From positions 1,674,001-1,738,000 of the forward strand of contig JAIUPT010000020.1 in NCBI GenBank assembly GCA_022315425.1: DNA of 64,000 bases. The letters run 5' to 3'. The notes under the pieces were generated by a model. It was given only the letters and a program-made list of their open reading frames with translations, searched no databases and had not been told where the DNA came from. The position numbers were made by a program, and so were the translations under genes. Positions 12,501 to 25,338 of this stretch are shown one piece after another. Source of the stretch: Pseudevernia furfuracea. Its lineage: Eukaryota > Ascomycota > Lecanoromycetes > Lecanorales > Parmeliaceae. Position 1 is the stretch's first letter. Every line of letters starts with the position of its first letter.

Positions 12501-13721
12501 AGTATCCCCTTGGCACTATTCGTGATTTCGTCTGATTCATCCAATCATTTTTTCGAAGATCGAAACTGCTCCTTTATCTCCTCGAGAAAATGGTCGAGGA
12601 AATTTTTGGTTGGCTCTGCAACGAAGCCGACAATCAGGCTGGCGCAACTCTTCTGGGTAGGATCCACTCACTATCCATTCCATCTATTTTAGTACCGCCC
12701 ATCTCTTCCAGGTCAGGTCCGTGGCGCATGTGACGGACCTTTTTATGTACATTCCGGACGGCTCAGTGGAAGGTTGGGCTTTGGAGGAGCTAGCAATAGG
12801 ACATCAGCGATAGGATATGTAATGTCGGATGAGTATCATACTCGAGTGGTCAGCCATGCCTATTCTCGATCAGGCTGGATATTGTGTGTAGGTAGTCTGT
12901 GAATGATGACAAGCAAACCTCAAAAAATCGCACCCACAACATTATGGTGAGAACATGGGATAAGTTAGCTTGTCAGCTTATCAGCTTAGGCAATCATAGA
13001 GTGCTTTGCTTGGTGATTAATATTGAAGAGACAGAGTAGCTGTTTGATATTGAGATGATGGTTTTTGCATGAGCAGAATGGTAGGTGATGGAATGTCGAT
13101 GACATTACGAGTAGCGAGTAGCTTATTACTTACAAGTACTGTATTATACTCGGCTGAGTCCTGACCAAGCGGAATGGAACTAAGGTAGGTACTAATCGTA
13201 TGGAAAGTGGCAAAAGAAATCTATTTTTGGGAAAGCGCGAGATCAGAGATGTGGGATTCTGATCAATTAAAGTACCTTATAATAAAAGGCTAAATCAAAG
13301 GCTACCTCGTAATAAAAATGGCAAAGCGAGAAGGTACAAGTTACTCTATCATTCTCTATCATTCTTTATTAGTCTCTATCTTTGACTGGCTCTTTCCTAC
13401 GAGTATCTGATCACCAAAACAGAAACCATCTTTCCACAAAACTTGTACTATTTATTCTCTTTCTCCAACACTCCTCCCTTGCTTTGCCTCTCAAGCTGAC
13501 CTCCCTTGATCTTCATCAATAGCAACCCGACTCTCTTATCTCAACTCTCTATTCGTAGATTTTCTCCTATGCTTCCTGGCTGGAAGAAGACGTGAAGAGG
13601 CAGGTGTGATACATTCGGAGGCTTTCACTAGGTTACCTCAACTCTGTCTCACGTCCTTCCGAACACTTTGATCATCCGCATCCGCATCGACTCCCTAATG
13701 TAATTCATATGCGTTTAGACA
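12501..13721. other. Intergenic, upstream region of the phosphatase gene
   Basis: This 1.2 kb stretch has no convincing coding frame. Bases 13,340-13,520 are pyrimidine-rich (repeated CTCTATCATT words), as in many fungal core promoters. AT-rich runs occur around 13,010-13,320, and an AAGGTAGGTAC word lies near 13,183. Confidence 0.5.
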
Positions 13722-15132
13722 ATGACGGCTCCTTTCGCCAAAGGTTTCAGCACGGCTTATAAAAGAGCCCGCTCTCAGGATAGCCCTACGCCCTTGGCAT
13801 CACCGCCAGTGTTGAAAGCGACCAAAATCGAAGAAGAAGGGACTCAAGTTGAGCCCGGAATCCCGGCTTTCCTCCGTCAATCACAAAGCGGTAAGCGTTC
13901 TCTTTCGTCTCTCGTGCATACGCGAACCTGCCTTATGCAGCTTCTTTTTAGATCGTCCACTAAGACAACATAGCTGTTCGAGCTAAATTCAATGACTTGG
14001 CATGGAAGGAGAAGCTCCGCATCTTACAAGGTCGAAGCGATCCATCTTCACAATGGGTGCAAGATATAAGCCCCCATGTCATGAAGCGAAACCGTTACGG
14101 GAACGTCCAGCCGTGGGAAAAGTCCCGCATTCATCTCCATGTTGGTGAAGGAAAGTCCGACTACATCAATGCTTCACCCATATCACTGCGAGATCCTCGA
14201 ACAGGTGTAGAGACTAAGTTCATAGCAACCCAAGTATGTCTCTCCCGCCTTTTTGTCTTTGCTAATCGATATACTGAAACACTTCAAAGGGTCCCAAACA
14301 ATCGGGCTTAAGTCATTTCTGGCACATGATATGGCAGGAAACCACAGACGTAGCTGTCATCGTTATGCTAACCCAAACCCATGATGGGACAACGGAGAAA
14401 TGTTTTCAGTATTTCCCTCTGAATGTCAAGGCCGGATCATTTATAGTAGAACCGCTAGACAGAGCGAGAGACACTCCGGAAGGCAGTGTGACGTTTTTGG
14501 AATACCATTTGGATGTGGACTCAAGGACAGAGATGCGCAAATTATCCTTGAGATTTGGGGCAGAAACAAGGGATGTATGGCATTTCTTGTTCTCCGGCTG
14601 GCCAGACTTTGCCGTTCCGGAAGACAACAATCGTACTGCGCTTTTGGAGCTCTTGAAGCTTTGCGCAGAGAAGAACACTTCGCCTAGCAATCCTAGAATT
14701 ATTCATTGCAGCGCCGGGGTGGGACGATCAGGAACATTCATCGCTTTGGAGTATCTTCTTGCTCAAGTGGAATCAGGTGCAATAATGGACGCAAAAGGAG
14801 ATGATGACATGATTTATGACGTGGTGAATCATTTGAGAGAGCAAAGAATGCTCATGGTGCAAATGGAGGGACAGTACCAATTTCTTTACGAGATCATTCG
14901 TGATCAGCTCAAGGAATGGCATCTACAGTCATCCAGGCAGCAGTCGCGAAAGCTTCAAATGCAAGCAAGCGGCATGAAGGCAGCAAATAATGATCACGTC
15001 AGCGAGGCCGGTGGCTTCTTCAGCAACGCGAAGACTGACCAAAGTCAGGCCACAGCCGTAGCAGGGGAAAAACCTAGTGAAGGCCAGGTCAATGAAAGCA
15101 GGGCAGAAGGTCAGGACCCCAGTGTGCCGTGA
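13722..15132 (+). CDS. Classical protein tyrosine phosphatase
   Basis: Exons are 13722-13890, 13974-14233 and 14290-15132, giving 423 aa. Phases close exactly (GPKQSGLSHFWHMIW follows KFIATQ). One PTP domain spans residues ~60-330. It contains the phosphotyrosine-loop region (KNRY-like RNRYGNVQPW), the WPD loop (GWPDF, general acid Asp) and the active-site loop HCSAGVGRSG with Cys283 and its Arg. Family knowledge: such non-receptor fungal PTPs (Pyp/Ptp type) dephosphorylate MAP kinases and other tyrosine-phosphorylated targets. The ~95-residue tail is polar and Gln/Ser-rich, presumably disordered. No transmembrane segment is visible. Catalytic residues are intact, so I infer an active enzyme. 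Confidence 0.92.
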
Positions 15133-15537
15133 GGACTCCGAAGACTTGGGGGCAGGTCTGAACCTTGATAGATGTACCATTGTTGGCGGTCTCTTTTGGA
15201 CGACATTTTTTCTTTGTCTCGGGCTGCATTGTGGTGTTTGCTGCAGGGATATCAGGGATGTATCTTTGGTTCAACACGACATAAGTGACTGCAAGGCGCA
15301 GGTGGAATTTTGTGGGGCAAGTCAGCATTATCATATCATGCTAATCGTTACCAACATGAGATACGTGCATTATGGGATGATTTTGGCGCATTTGGAGCAG
15401 TAGTGAGCAAACAATCTAGATAGCCTTTCCGAGCACACCAGGATTCCCTACTCCTGACTATGATGCCTTTTGCTTCCTGTAGAACCGCTCGCGGTCAATC
15501 GATAGTCATATCGGCCCTTCAATATTCAGCCACTCCC
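15133..15537. other. Intergenic, convergent 3' region
   Basis: This is the 405 bp between the phosphatase stop and the RPS26 stop. It presumably holds both 3' UTRs. I see no further gene. Confidence 0.5.
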
Positions 15538-16127
15538 TCACGCCTGGGCTGTCTTCGCCAAGTTGTTGGCCTGCTGTGGATTGATCTTTTTCCCATCCTT
15601 GTTGAACCGGACCCTTGGAGGTGGTGCACGATTGCGGCGGCCTTCTCGAGACCGGACACTAGGCACAGATGTCATCAGTCCAAGAGCTCCTAGGATGCTA
15701 TGGGAGAAACGTACCGAACGATCTTGCCGTGAATGGCACATGAGACACAGTATTGGAGCTTCAGGTACATTTTCGGGACGGCGTATTCAGGAAAGACAGA
15801 GGCATCAGAGATATCACCTGAGTTCAAAGACCCTTGCATTAGTCTTCACGATTGCATTAAACTCCCAGTGGAATTCAGTACGTAGGTAAACCTTGAGGGA
15901 GGAGGCAAGACGTACGAATAGCAGCACTCTCAACCATGTTGCGGATGGTGAATCTCTTTATCGCCTTGTCCTTTGGTGTACACCGCGAGCAGTTGGAGCA
16001 GCGGATAGGCTTGACGTGACCTCGCCCCTTCTTGTTGCGACCACTGTAGTAGATATGTTAGACACGGGCTTGAGGTTCCCGACCTGGAGGTGGAAGAGGC
16101 CTACTTGGATGCTCGCTTTTTGACCAT
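15538..16127 (-). CDS. RPS26: 40S ribosomal protein S26
   Basis: There are four exons: 16105-16127, 15916-16043, 15715-15817 and 15538-15658, giving 124 aa. The introns are 61, 98 and 56 nt; all are GT-AG and all phases match. The order MVKKRASN-GRNKKGRGHVKP, two zinc-binding pairs (CSNC-x2-C and CVSC), then VRSREGRRNRAPPPRVR and KDGKKIN is the canonical eS26 sequence. Family knowledge: eS26 sits at the mRNA exit channel of the small subunit. Having introns throughout, including one after only 23 coding bases, is typical for ribosomal protein genes of filamentous ascomycetes. The gene shares a 278 bp divergent promoter with the CBS/PB1 gene. Confidence 0.97.
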
Positions 16128-16405
16128 GATTGCAATGCTGAAAATAGGTCAGTAAGTGTGAGACTATAGCAGCCTGTACTATGAGGAGCCAGATTTGCGT
16201 ACCTTTCGAGATTTGTTGATCAGAGAGTTGGTGGTTATCGTTGCTCTCAAACGAGAGTGGGCTCGCTTATGGCAAAACTTCGGTACCGAGGTACCTTAGC
16301 GGTCGCTCTTGTTGATTTGCCGGTGTTTACCAACCTTTCAACGGCCGAATCTCATTCGTCAAAGCGTCGAATCCATCGCACCCCATTTTTATATTTCTCA
16401 CTACC
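16128..16405. promoter_or_regulatory. Divergent promoter RPS26 / CBS-PB1 gene
   Basis: A 278 bp region separates the two start codons. It includes a near-palindromic cluster, GGTACCGAGGTACC, near 16,280. No TATA box is obvious. Confidence 0.5.
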
Positions 16406-18534
16406 ATGTCAGCTGCCAGTGGAACTTTCAGAGGTACGCCAAATCGAGGAGGTCAGGGCAGAGGGCAAGTACCTGCTTTCGAGAACAGCCCCTCAAACAT
16501 ACCTCGTCCCAAGCTCGAGTCACATGCGAGTTCCGCAATGCAGAGTGAGAGCGGAAACTCGACGCTGAGTGCGAGCAGGCAGAAGCAGACGAAACGTGAT
16601 GAGGTCGGGCAGTCTTCCTACTAAAATGGTAGCAGAGGCTGACAACACCACTCAGGCTATTCGTAAGAAGATGGAGGCGGACCTCAACAAAAAAAAGGGC
16701 AACGCTACTCGAGCTCGACATACTCGAAAAGCACCTCCTGGCACAGTCCTTTCCCTCAAGCCTAGTCAGGCTCTTCAAATAAAACCAAATACTAGCGTGG
16801 CAGAAGCGGCGCAACTGATGGCTGCGAAGCGAGAAGACTGCGTGCTTGTCACGGACGACGATGACCGGATTGCTGGTATATTCACAGCTAAAGATCTCGC
16901 GTTCCGCGTGGTGGGAGCGGGCATCAAGGCCAGGGATGTTACCATAGCGGAGATCATGACGAAGAATCCCCTATGTGCTAGAACAGATACCAGTGCTACG
17001 GATGCCCTGGATCTTATGGTTCGGAAAGGCTTTCGACACCTTCCAGTCATGGACGAGAACCAGGATATCTCTGGTATTCTAGATATTACGAAGTGTTTCT
17101 ACGACGCAATGGAGAAGCTGGAGCGTGCCTATAGCTCGTCACGGAAGTTATATGATGCTCTTGAGGGCGTGCAGTCAGAACTTGGCTCGAGTCAGCCGCA
17201 ACAAATAATACAATACGTTGAGGCTCTACGGCAGAAGATGTCCGGACCTACACTAGAGTCTGTTTTGAATGGACTGCCTCCGACAACTGTGTCGGTGAGA
17301 ACATCTGTCAAGGAAGCCGCAAGCTTGATGAAAGAGAATCACACCACGGCTGTGCTGGTGCAAGACCAGGGTGCGATAACCGGCATATTCACTAGTAAGG
17401 ATGTTGTCCTTCGAGTTATTGCTCCGGGATTGGACCCAGCAAACTGCAGCGTCGTGAGGGTGATGACCCCACACCCGGACTTTGCGCCCATGGACATGAG
17501 CATACAGGCCGCTTTGAGAAAGATGCATGATGGACACTACCTGAATCTACCGGTCATGAACGAGCCCGGGGAGATCGTGGGCATGGTTGATGTGCTCAAG
17601 CTCACATACGCGACTCTTGAACAGGTCAGTCATTGTGGTGATAGTTTTGCAGTAAAGCTACTAATATTGTCAGATCAACACAATGTCGACTGGAGATAAC
17701 GAAGGCCCGGCTTGGGGCAAGTTTTGGCTGTCGCTCGACAACGATTCCGAGTCAATGATGTCTGGGGAGGGCAGCCATCGTGCACATACACCCGGTCATC
17801 GATCGCTGATGTCTCCAGAATTGCTATCTCGCCCAAATGTTGAACGCGTGGATAGTGTGCAGCCGCACGAATCAGCCTCACGTAATGGAGATGACGATCG
17901 TTCGGAAAGTCCAGAAGAGCCCCCATCAGCGTCTATGGAAGATTCGCCGTTCCCTTTCAAGTTCAAGGCTCCCAGTGGTCGTGTCCATAGGCTCCAGGTC
18001 GCTGCTTCTGCCGGTATGGAGGACCTCGTCAGTAACGTAAATGCCAAACTTGGAGGGGAGATGGACGCAGTGGGCGGCGAGGCCATCGTCGAGGACGGGA
18101 AGCTGACCGCATCTGGCTATGCATTGAGCTATCTAGACAACGAAGGCGACACAGTCTCCATCACTACTGATCAAGATCTCCTAGACGCCATCCGGCTCTC
18201 GCGGCAGTATCATCGGGAAAAGGTGGATCTTTTCGTGCATGACCCGGAAAAGCCACCAATGTCAGCAACAGTAGATCCTCAACCGGCGATGTCGAAACCC
18301 TTGACTCCTCCACCATCAACGCTCAAGAGTCGGAGACTTGATGATGACGAGGATGCAATGGTGACGCCGGTGAAGAAGGAGCGGAAGGCCATGTCACAAG
18401 CAAAGCAGCCGCAGCAGCAGGGGGATCAGCTTGTTGCAGGAGTGCCCAACGAGCTATTGCTGCCGGGGGCGATTGTGACGTTGGCTGTGGTTATCATTGG
18501 AGTCTTTACGATTAGTCGCGCCAGTCGTTCATGA
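16406..18534 (+). CDS. CBS-domain and PB1-domain tail-anchored protein
   Basis: Exons are 16406-16603, 16656-17624 and 17674-18534, giving 675 aa. Four CBS motifs form two Bateman pairs at residues ~107-215 and ~272-390 (for example REDCVLVTDDDDRIAGIFTAKDLAFRV and GITGIFTSKDVVLRV-like units). A PB1 domain follows at ~483-575 (FPFKFKAPSGRVHRL ... DQDLLDAIRLS). The C-terminus is one hydrophobic helix (LLLPGAIVTLAVVIIGVF) and a short polar tail, which suggests a tail anchor. Family knowledge: CBS pairs bind adenosyl ligands and PB1 domains mediate protein pairing; the fungal family (Mug70-like) has no firmly defined role. The intron after KRDE links directly to AIRKKMEADLNKKK, the conserved family junction, which fixes the first exon. 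Confidence 0.92.
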
Positions 18535-19366
18535 TATCCCATCTCACTTTCATTACCCCTCTTATCAGCGTGAGGGTGAGACAGTTTATTCTGCCTCTTT
18601 GCTTTTGCACAATCTGCTTCTCTGATGCTATTGGCAGATGGTGTATGATTTATTAATTACTATGATACAATTATACAATTATAACTTTACATTGAAATGA
18701 AGAAGGGGACAAGTTTTTTTTGTTCTTGAGTCTTGAGTCTTGAGTCCTTGACATACATAAGGTATGCATCAACCTGACGCTACCTACGGAAGTGGCCGCT
18801 TGGTGGCTGGTAACTCGCAGGCTCGCAGCCCTTCCCGGTTTACTAATCGTGTACCTTAGAAGTTACCTTAGGGTAAGGTTTAAGGCACGAAGGTACTTTA
18901 CTCCGTAGTCCGTACCTAGGACCTACCTTACCTTAAGGCTCGAGGTCTTATTACCTTATGGTGTTAGGTACTCTCTGCCTAGTGCCTAGTCTCTACATCC
19001 GTGATTCCGTGCATCCTTGGCGCGTCCATACGTTGGTGCGACGATCACTGGATGTCCAAAAAAAATTAAAAAATTCTTCAATAAAACATTCAATCCCACC
19101 AGTAGAGTGCAAACACGCCTGCACTTGGTTTTTTTCTCTTCCGAACATGAAACGTGAACATAACTGTTGCTGCAGAGGTCATTGATTCGCTTTGATTCAC
19201 TCTTTTCTGAAAGCTTGCCCCATAGAGTAAGGGTGCTTAGGCTCGTGACCTTCGTTCAACAACATCCTACCACCCGTGTTGACCAACGCGCAAGCCTCAA
19301 GATCGACTTCATTTTACCTTAACAGCTACAAGATATTTGGAGCGAAAAGACTTGTCATCCTTCAAC
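18535..19366. other. Intergenic with dense TACCTTA-type repeats
   Basis: This 830 bp gap lies between the CBS/PB1 and importin genes. Bases 18,850-18,970 contain many copies of ACCTTA/TAAGGT in both orientations (for example TTACCTTAGGGTAAGG and CTACCTTACCTTAAGG). An A/T-rich segment (18,640-18,700) follows the upstream stop. No coding frame is supported. Confidence 0.55.
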
Positions 19367-22300
19367 ATGTCTGTTCTCCCTCCCGAGGTCCATGCCGCTC
19401 TCGCAAGCCTACTCCAAGGCCTCTCTTCACCAGACAATCAGATTCGTACCCATGCCGAGGAACAGCTCAACAACGAGTGGATCGCTGCGCGGCCCGATGT
19501 CCTGCTCATGGGTTTGGTTGAACAAATCCAATCAGCCCAGGAACCGACGGTATGGCATCTACTTTCCTTCTTGACCGTTCACGATAAAAAAGTACCTGAC
19601 TGACACGGCTCCTACAAACAGACTCGCTCTTTCGCAGCAGTTCTTTTTCGTAGAATGTCAACAAAAACAAGAAAAACCCCTGGGACGGAGGAGTCAAAAG
19701 AGCTGTTCATGTTGTTACAGCCACCCCAAAAGGTGGCCATCAGACAGAAACTGCTCGAATGTCTGCAGAGCGAGAATCTCCCAATGGTTAGGCATAAGAT
19801 TGGTGACGCCGTGGCCGAAGTTGCTAGACAATATTCAGATGATGGTACGTAACGGAGCGACGGCTGGGATATGGGACAATTGGGATCGTTTGGCTGACAA
19901 TTCCAACCAACCAGGTGAGAATTGGCCAGAGCTTCTGCAAGTACTCTTTGTAGCTAGCCAATCGCAAGATGCAGGCCAAAGAGAAGGGGCTTTTCGAATA
20001 TTCACCACCACCCCGGGAATCATAGAAAAGCAGCACGAGGAGACCGTGCTAGGCGCCTTTACAAAGGGCTTTGAGGATACCAACGTTATTGTATGATGGT
20101 AAAGCTCGATCTCAGGAGTTCGCTGACACGGTAGCAGGTAAGGGTTGCCGCAATGGAGGCATTTTCGTCCTTCTTCGCATCCATTCAGAAGAAAGCGCAG
20201 AAAAAGTACTACCCTTTGGTCCCAAAGATCCTCAATATCCTACCACCTCTGAAAGAGCAGGGCGATTCGGAAAACCTAACTAAAGCCTTGATCGCCTTAA
20301 TAGAGCTGGCCGAAGAAGCGCCAATGATGTTCAAGCATCTTTTCCACAACTTGGTGCAGTTCAGTATGACAGTCATACAGGATAAGGATCTTGGTGACCT
20401 GACTCGACAAAATGCGTTGGAGCTTATGGGTACATTCGCAGACTACGCATCCGCTTTGTGCAAGAAGGATCCTTCCTACACTTCAGATATGGTCACCCAA
20501 TGTTTGAGTCTAATGACGGATGTTGGCCCAGACGACGATGACGCATCGGAATGGAACGCTTCAGAGGACCTTGATGTGGAGGAGAGCGATCTGAACCACG
20601 TCGCTGGAGAACAATGTATGGACCGACTTGCAAACAAACTTGGAGGTGGAGCTGTACTGCCACCGACCTTCCAATGGCTTCCTCGAATGATGACCTCTGC
20701 AGCCTGGCGAGATCGGCACGCAGCACTTATGGCGATATCAGCAATCTCTGAGGGCTGCAGGGATCTTATGATAGGCGAGCTGGACAAAGTCCTCGATCTC
20801 GTAGTCCCAGCTCTACGTGACAGCCACCCCCGTGTACGCTGGGCAGGCTGCAATGCGTTGGGCCAAATGAGCACGGACTTCTCAGGAACAATGCAAACAA
20901 AGTACCACAACGTCGTGTTGACGAATATCATTCCCGTATTGGATGCCCCTGAACCTCGGATTCAATCTCATGCCGCCGCAGCTCTCGTGAATTTCTGTGA
21001 AGAGGCCGAGAAATCTACCCTCGAACCTTATCTGGACGACTTACTGAGTCGCCTTCTGCATTTGCTACAGAGTCAGAAACGCTATGTGCAAGAGCAGGCT
21101 CTTTCGACGATTGCTACCATTGCTGATTCCGCTGAGACTGCTTTTGGAAAATACTATGATACCCTGATGCCTTTGTTATTCAACGTCCTGAGAGAAGAGC
21201 AGTCGAAAGAGTACAGGCTCTTGAGAGCGAAAGCGATGGAGTGCGCGACTTTAATTGCGTTGGCTGTCGGCAAGCAACGCATGGGCTCAGACGCCGTGAC
21301 ACTAGTGCAGATCTTGGGGAACATCCAACAAAATATTCAGGATGCTGATGATCCACAATCGCAATACCTATTGCATTGTTGGGGACGAATGTGTCGCGTC
21401 TTAGGGTCCGATTTTATACCGTATCTTGCTGGTGTCATGCCTCCTCTGATGGAGCTTGCAAGTGCTAAAGCCGACATCCAACTTCTTGACGACGACGAAC
21501 AAATAGCCAAAGTTCAGCAGGAAGAGGGTTGGGAGATGGTACCTTTGAAAGGCAAAGTCATCGGGATCAAAACCTCCATCCTTGAAGACAAACACATGGC
21601 TATCGAGCTTATCGTCATCTATGCACAACAGCTTGAAGGCGCATTTGAGCCATATGTCATCAACATCATAGAAAAGGTGTCTCTGCCAGGGTTGGCGTTC
21701 TTCTTTCACGATCCCGTTCGAGTTGCCTCTGCCAAGAGCGTGCCAGTACTCCTTAATTCTGTCAAGAAAGCACACGGGGAGGCCTCCAATCAGTTGGGTG
21801 AACTCTGGAAGGTGGTCGTTGACAAGGTCCTCGAAGTCTTAAGTGCCGAACCGGCAATTGATACACTCGCGGAAATGTATCAATGTTTCTATGAGTCTGT
21901 AGAGGTCGTTGGCAAGAACTGTCTAACACAGGAACATATGGGAGCGTTCATCGAGTCTGTCAAATCGACGCTCGAAGACTATCAGAAGCGAGTCAAGAAT
22001 CGTGCTGAAGAGCAACAAGAGACAGAAGAAGGCGAGGAAGAAAACGAAGACATCCTGTTCGCAATTGAAGACGACCAAACGCTTCTCTCAGACATGAACA
22101 AAGCATTTCACACCATCTTCAAAAACCAAGAGACATCATTTCTTCCACCTTGGTCACGTCTACTACCTTTCTACGATGCCTTTGTCACCAGCGCAGACTC
22201 GACGCAACGGCAGTGGGCACTGTGTATATATGACGACGTCCTCGAATTCTGCGGAGACCAGAGCTGGAGCTACCAAGGTCATATCAGACAACCTTTGGTC

Positions 22301-22910
22301 GCGGGCATGAGGGATGAGATTCCTGCAAATCGACAAGCGGCTTGCTACGGTGTAGGCATAGCAGCACAGAAGGGTGGAGCAAATTGGTCTAGTTTCGTTG
22401 CGGAGAACTTGTCGACACTGTTTCAAGTCTGCCAACTGCCGCGGGCCCGAGATGACGACCATGTCTTTGCTACTGAGAATGCATGCGCCAGTATCGCCAA
22501 GATTCTGCAAGCCAATTCGAGCAAAGTACCCAACGTTCAGGAGGTCGTTCAGCACTGGCTAAACACCTTGCCCGTGGTTAATGACGAGGAAGCAGCACCC
22601 TACGCTTACATGTTCCTGGCCCAACTAATCGATCAGTAAGTCCATCCACGGTCATGCTATCCCTTAGTAAGAAAGCGTCTGACTGAAGAATAGACGAAAT
22701 CCTGCCGTCATTGCGTCGCCTCAAATATCCAGTCAATGCTTCGTAGCTATTGCGCGGGCACTCGAAGCAGAGACCTTGCAGGGTACAACTGCACAGCGAG
22801 CAGCGGCAGCTGGCAAGCAACTTCTTCAGACAGCAGGTATCGACGCAAATCAAGTCCTTGCCACATTGAGCCCTGAGACGCAGCAGACGATTGCGGGTTA
22901 TTTTGTATGA
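19367..22910 (+). CDS. PSE1: Importin beta-3 / karyopherin Kap121 type
   Basis: Five exons, 19367-19549, 19622-19844, 19915-20090, 20138-22635 and 22694-22910, give 1098 aa, the expected length for Kap121/Pse1/RanBP5 (about 1090). The N-terminus (PPEVHAALASLLQGLSSPDN) and the block RSFAAVLFRRMS are family hallmarks. The rest is an all-helical HEAT-repeat solenoid, with an acidic stretch around residues 875-890 (EEQQETEEGEEENED). Family knowledge: it carries ribosomal proteins, histones and other cargo through nuclear pores in a Ran-GTP-controlled way. Each splice junction restores the conserved sequence (QYSDD-GENWPEL, DTNVI-VRVAAMEAF, QLID-QRNPAVIA), so the model is firm. Confidence 0.93.
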
Positions 22911-23386
22911 GGCAGAGGTTCTAAAGCACGTTACGGGAATCAAGGGAGGATGGATCATGAGAGATGCATTATGGCTGGGGTTTTGCATATGCATGATGCG
23001 TTCGGGCTAAATCTAGACCGAGGGAAGGCCCTAGGAGGTTTAGATAGATAGGTGTGATGCGCGCGTATGTATTCGTAGTTCAGACCGTCAGTTAATGAGA
23101 ATGTGGTAGAGGTCAAGTGAGACCTGGAAAATTGAACGTCTCCATATGCCTCCCCCTGGTGCCCCGTATGATGTTATTGCCTATTATTACACTCGCTCGT
23201 AGAGTGAAACATCGTAGCCCTAAATGCCAAGACATCGCGAAATCGCGTCGGGAAAGCCTCGGATTTCAACTTACTACTTTCAACCTCTTAACTCTCAACA
23301 TCTGCCCAGCCGAGAGTACAGCACGCTTGTAAATTGGGCTTTTGCATCATTTCTAATTGCCTGCACTCTGAGTAGCAAACAGAGCC
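22911..23386. other. Intergenic
   Basis: This 476 bp stretch between the importin 3' end and CCT7 contains its 3' UTR and the CCT7 promoter. I see no further gene. Confidence 0.5.
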
Positions 23387-25338
23387 ATGTCCTTCGGAGG
23401 GCAAACCCCCACGATAATTGTGCTGAAGGAGGGTACCGACTCTTCCCAAGGGAAAGGGCAGATCATATCCAACATACAAGCATGTCTAGCAGTCCAAGAT
23501 ACGATACGGAGTACCCTGGGTCCTTATGGTGGAGATCTGCTCCTCGTGGACGAGAACGGTCGGCAAACTATCACCAACGACGGTGCTACCGTTATGAAAG
23601 TAGGTAGCTCTTCCCAAGCTACTTGATGAGGGCACTAATTCCCTTTTCAGCTTCTCGACATAGTCCACCCCGCCGCTCGCATTCTCACAGACATAGCACG
23701 CTCCCAGGACGCCGAAGTGGGCGATGGTACCACCTCAGTGGTCGTTCTGGCAGGCGAAATTTTAAAGGAAGTGAAAGAGCACGTCGAGCAGGGTGTCAGC
23801 TCTCAGATCATAATAAAAGGGCTGAGGAGAGCTTCAGCCATGGCGGTAAACAAGATCAAAGAGATTGCTGTTACGACGAAGGAAGGAAACCAGAGGGAAA
23901 CTTTGAGGAGGCTGGCGGCTACGGCTATGAGCAGCAAGTTAATACATCGGAATGCGGATTTCTTTACCACGAGTAGGTTCTGCTGGGAAGACGTTGTGGG
24001 TCAAGACAGGTGCTAACAATGTGCTAGTGGTTGTGGATGCCGTACTCTCGCTGGATCAAGAAGATCTGAATGATAAACTTATCGGCATTAAGAAGATCAC
24101 AGGAGGGGCCTTACAAGACTCGCTTTTTGTGAACGGAGTGGCTTTCAAGAAGACCTTCTCATATGCTGGGTTTGAACAACAACCCAAGAGCTTCAAAGAC
24201 CCAAAGATTGTGTGCCTGAATGTTGAACTAGAGCTGAAGAGCGAGAAAGATAACGCAGAGGTTAGGGTCGATCAGGTGTCTGAGTATCAGGCGATTGTGG
24301 ACGCGGAATGGCAGATCATCTATAACAAGATGGAAGAGGTGTACAAGACAGGGGCCAAGGTCGTGCTGAGTAAATTGCCTATAGGTGACTTAGCTACACA
24401 GTTGGTCTTTCCCCAACTAAGCTTCGAAATGATAGGCTAAACTGAACGCAGATACTTCGCAGACCGTGATGTCTTCTGCGCCGGCCGAGTCTCCTCGGAT
24501 GATCTAGAACGCGTTGTGCAAGCTACAGGCGGCAGCATCTCGTCAACGTGCTCAGACATCCAACCCCAACATCTAGGTACATGCGCGCGGTTCGATGAGC
24601 GGCAAATAGGCGGCGAGCGGTTCAATTTCTTCGAGGGATGTCCGGCAGCAAAGACATGTACGTTGGTCCTGAGAGGAGGAGCAGAACAATTCATCGCGGA
24701 GGTGGAGCGAAGTCTGCACGATGCCATCATGATCGTCAAGCGAGCGATTGTGAATAGGAATATTGTCGCCGGGGGTGGTGCTTGCGAGGTAAGCGCAACG
24801 AACAAGCCTCCTGAGACCCTGTGCTAACGACGAGATCCGCAGATGGAAGTATCCGCCCATCTCCACAAGCACGCCGATCTCTCCGTCCCACGTAAACAAC
24901 AAGCAATCATCAAATCCTTCGCCAAAGCCCTTGAGATCATCCCCCGCCAGCTCTGTGACAATGCCGGTTTTGACGCCACCAACATACTGACCCAACTGCG
25001 CGTCGAGCATCGCAAGGGGAATGTATGGGCGGGCGTGGACTTTGATAATGAGGGTGTAAGGGATAATATGGCAGCATTTGTGTGGGAGCCGAGCTTGGTG
25101 AAGGTGAATGCGGTCATGGCGGCGGTGGAGGCGAGTTGTTTGATTTTGAGTGTGGACGAGACCATCAGTATGTTATCCTCCCTTGCGCTTGATGAGGGGC
25201 TGGAAATGGGCAAGGTTGCTAACCGGTCTTGCAGGAAATGAACAATCAGAGCAACCGCAAGCACCGCAACGAGGCTTACCCCCTGGAGCGGCGCAACGAG
25301 CACTTAGGGGTAGAGGGCGAGGGATGCCGAGGAGATAG
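23387..25338 (+). CDS. CCT7: TRiC/CCT chaperonin subunit eta
   Basis: Six exons, 23387-23599, 23651-23972, 24028-24400, 24452-24788, 24843-25167 and 25235-25338, give 557 aa. The apical and equatorial signatures are present: STLGPYGGDLLLVDENG and NDGATVMK, then DAEVGDGTTSVVVLAGE (ATP hydrolysis Asp), and near the end GGGACEMEVSAHL. The tail QRALRGRGRGMPRR is the typical eta-subunit C-terminus. Family knowledge: one of eight subunits of the cytosolic chaperonin folding actin, tubulin and WD proteins. All five introns are short and GT-AG. The sixth exon is fixed by ETI-RNEQSEQPQAP. It is convergent with SPT7. Confidence 0.96.
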
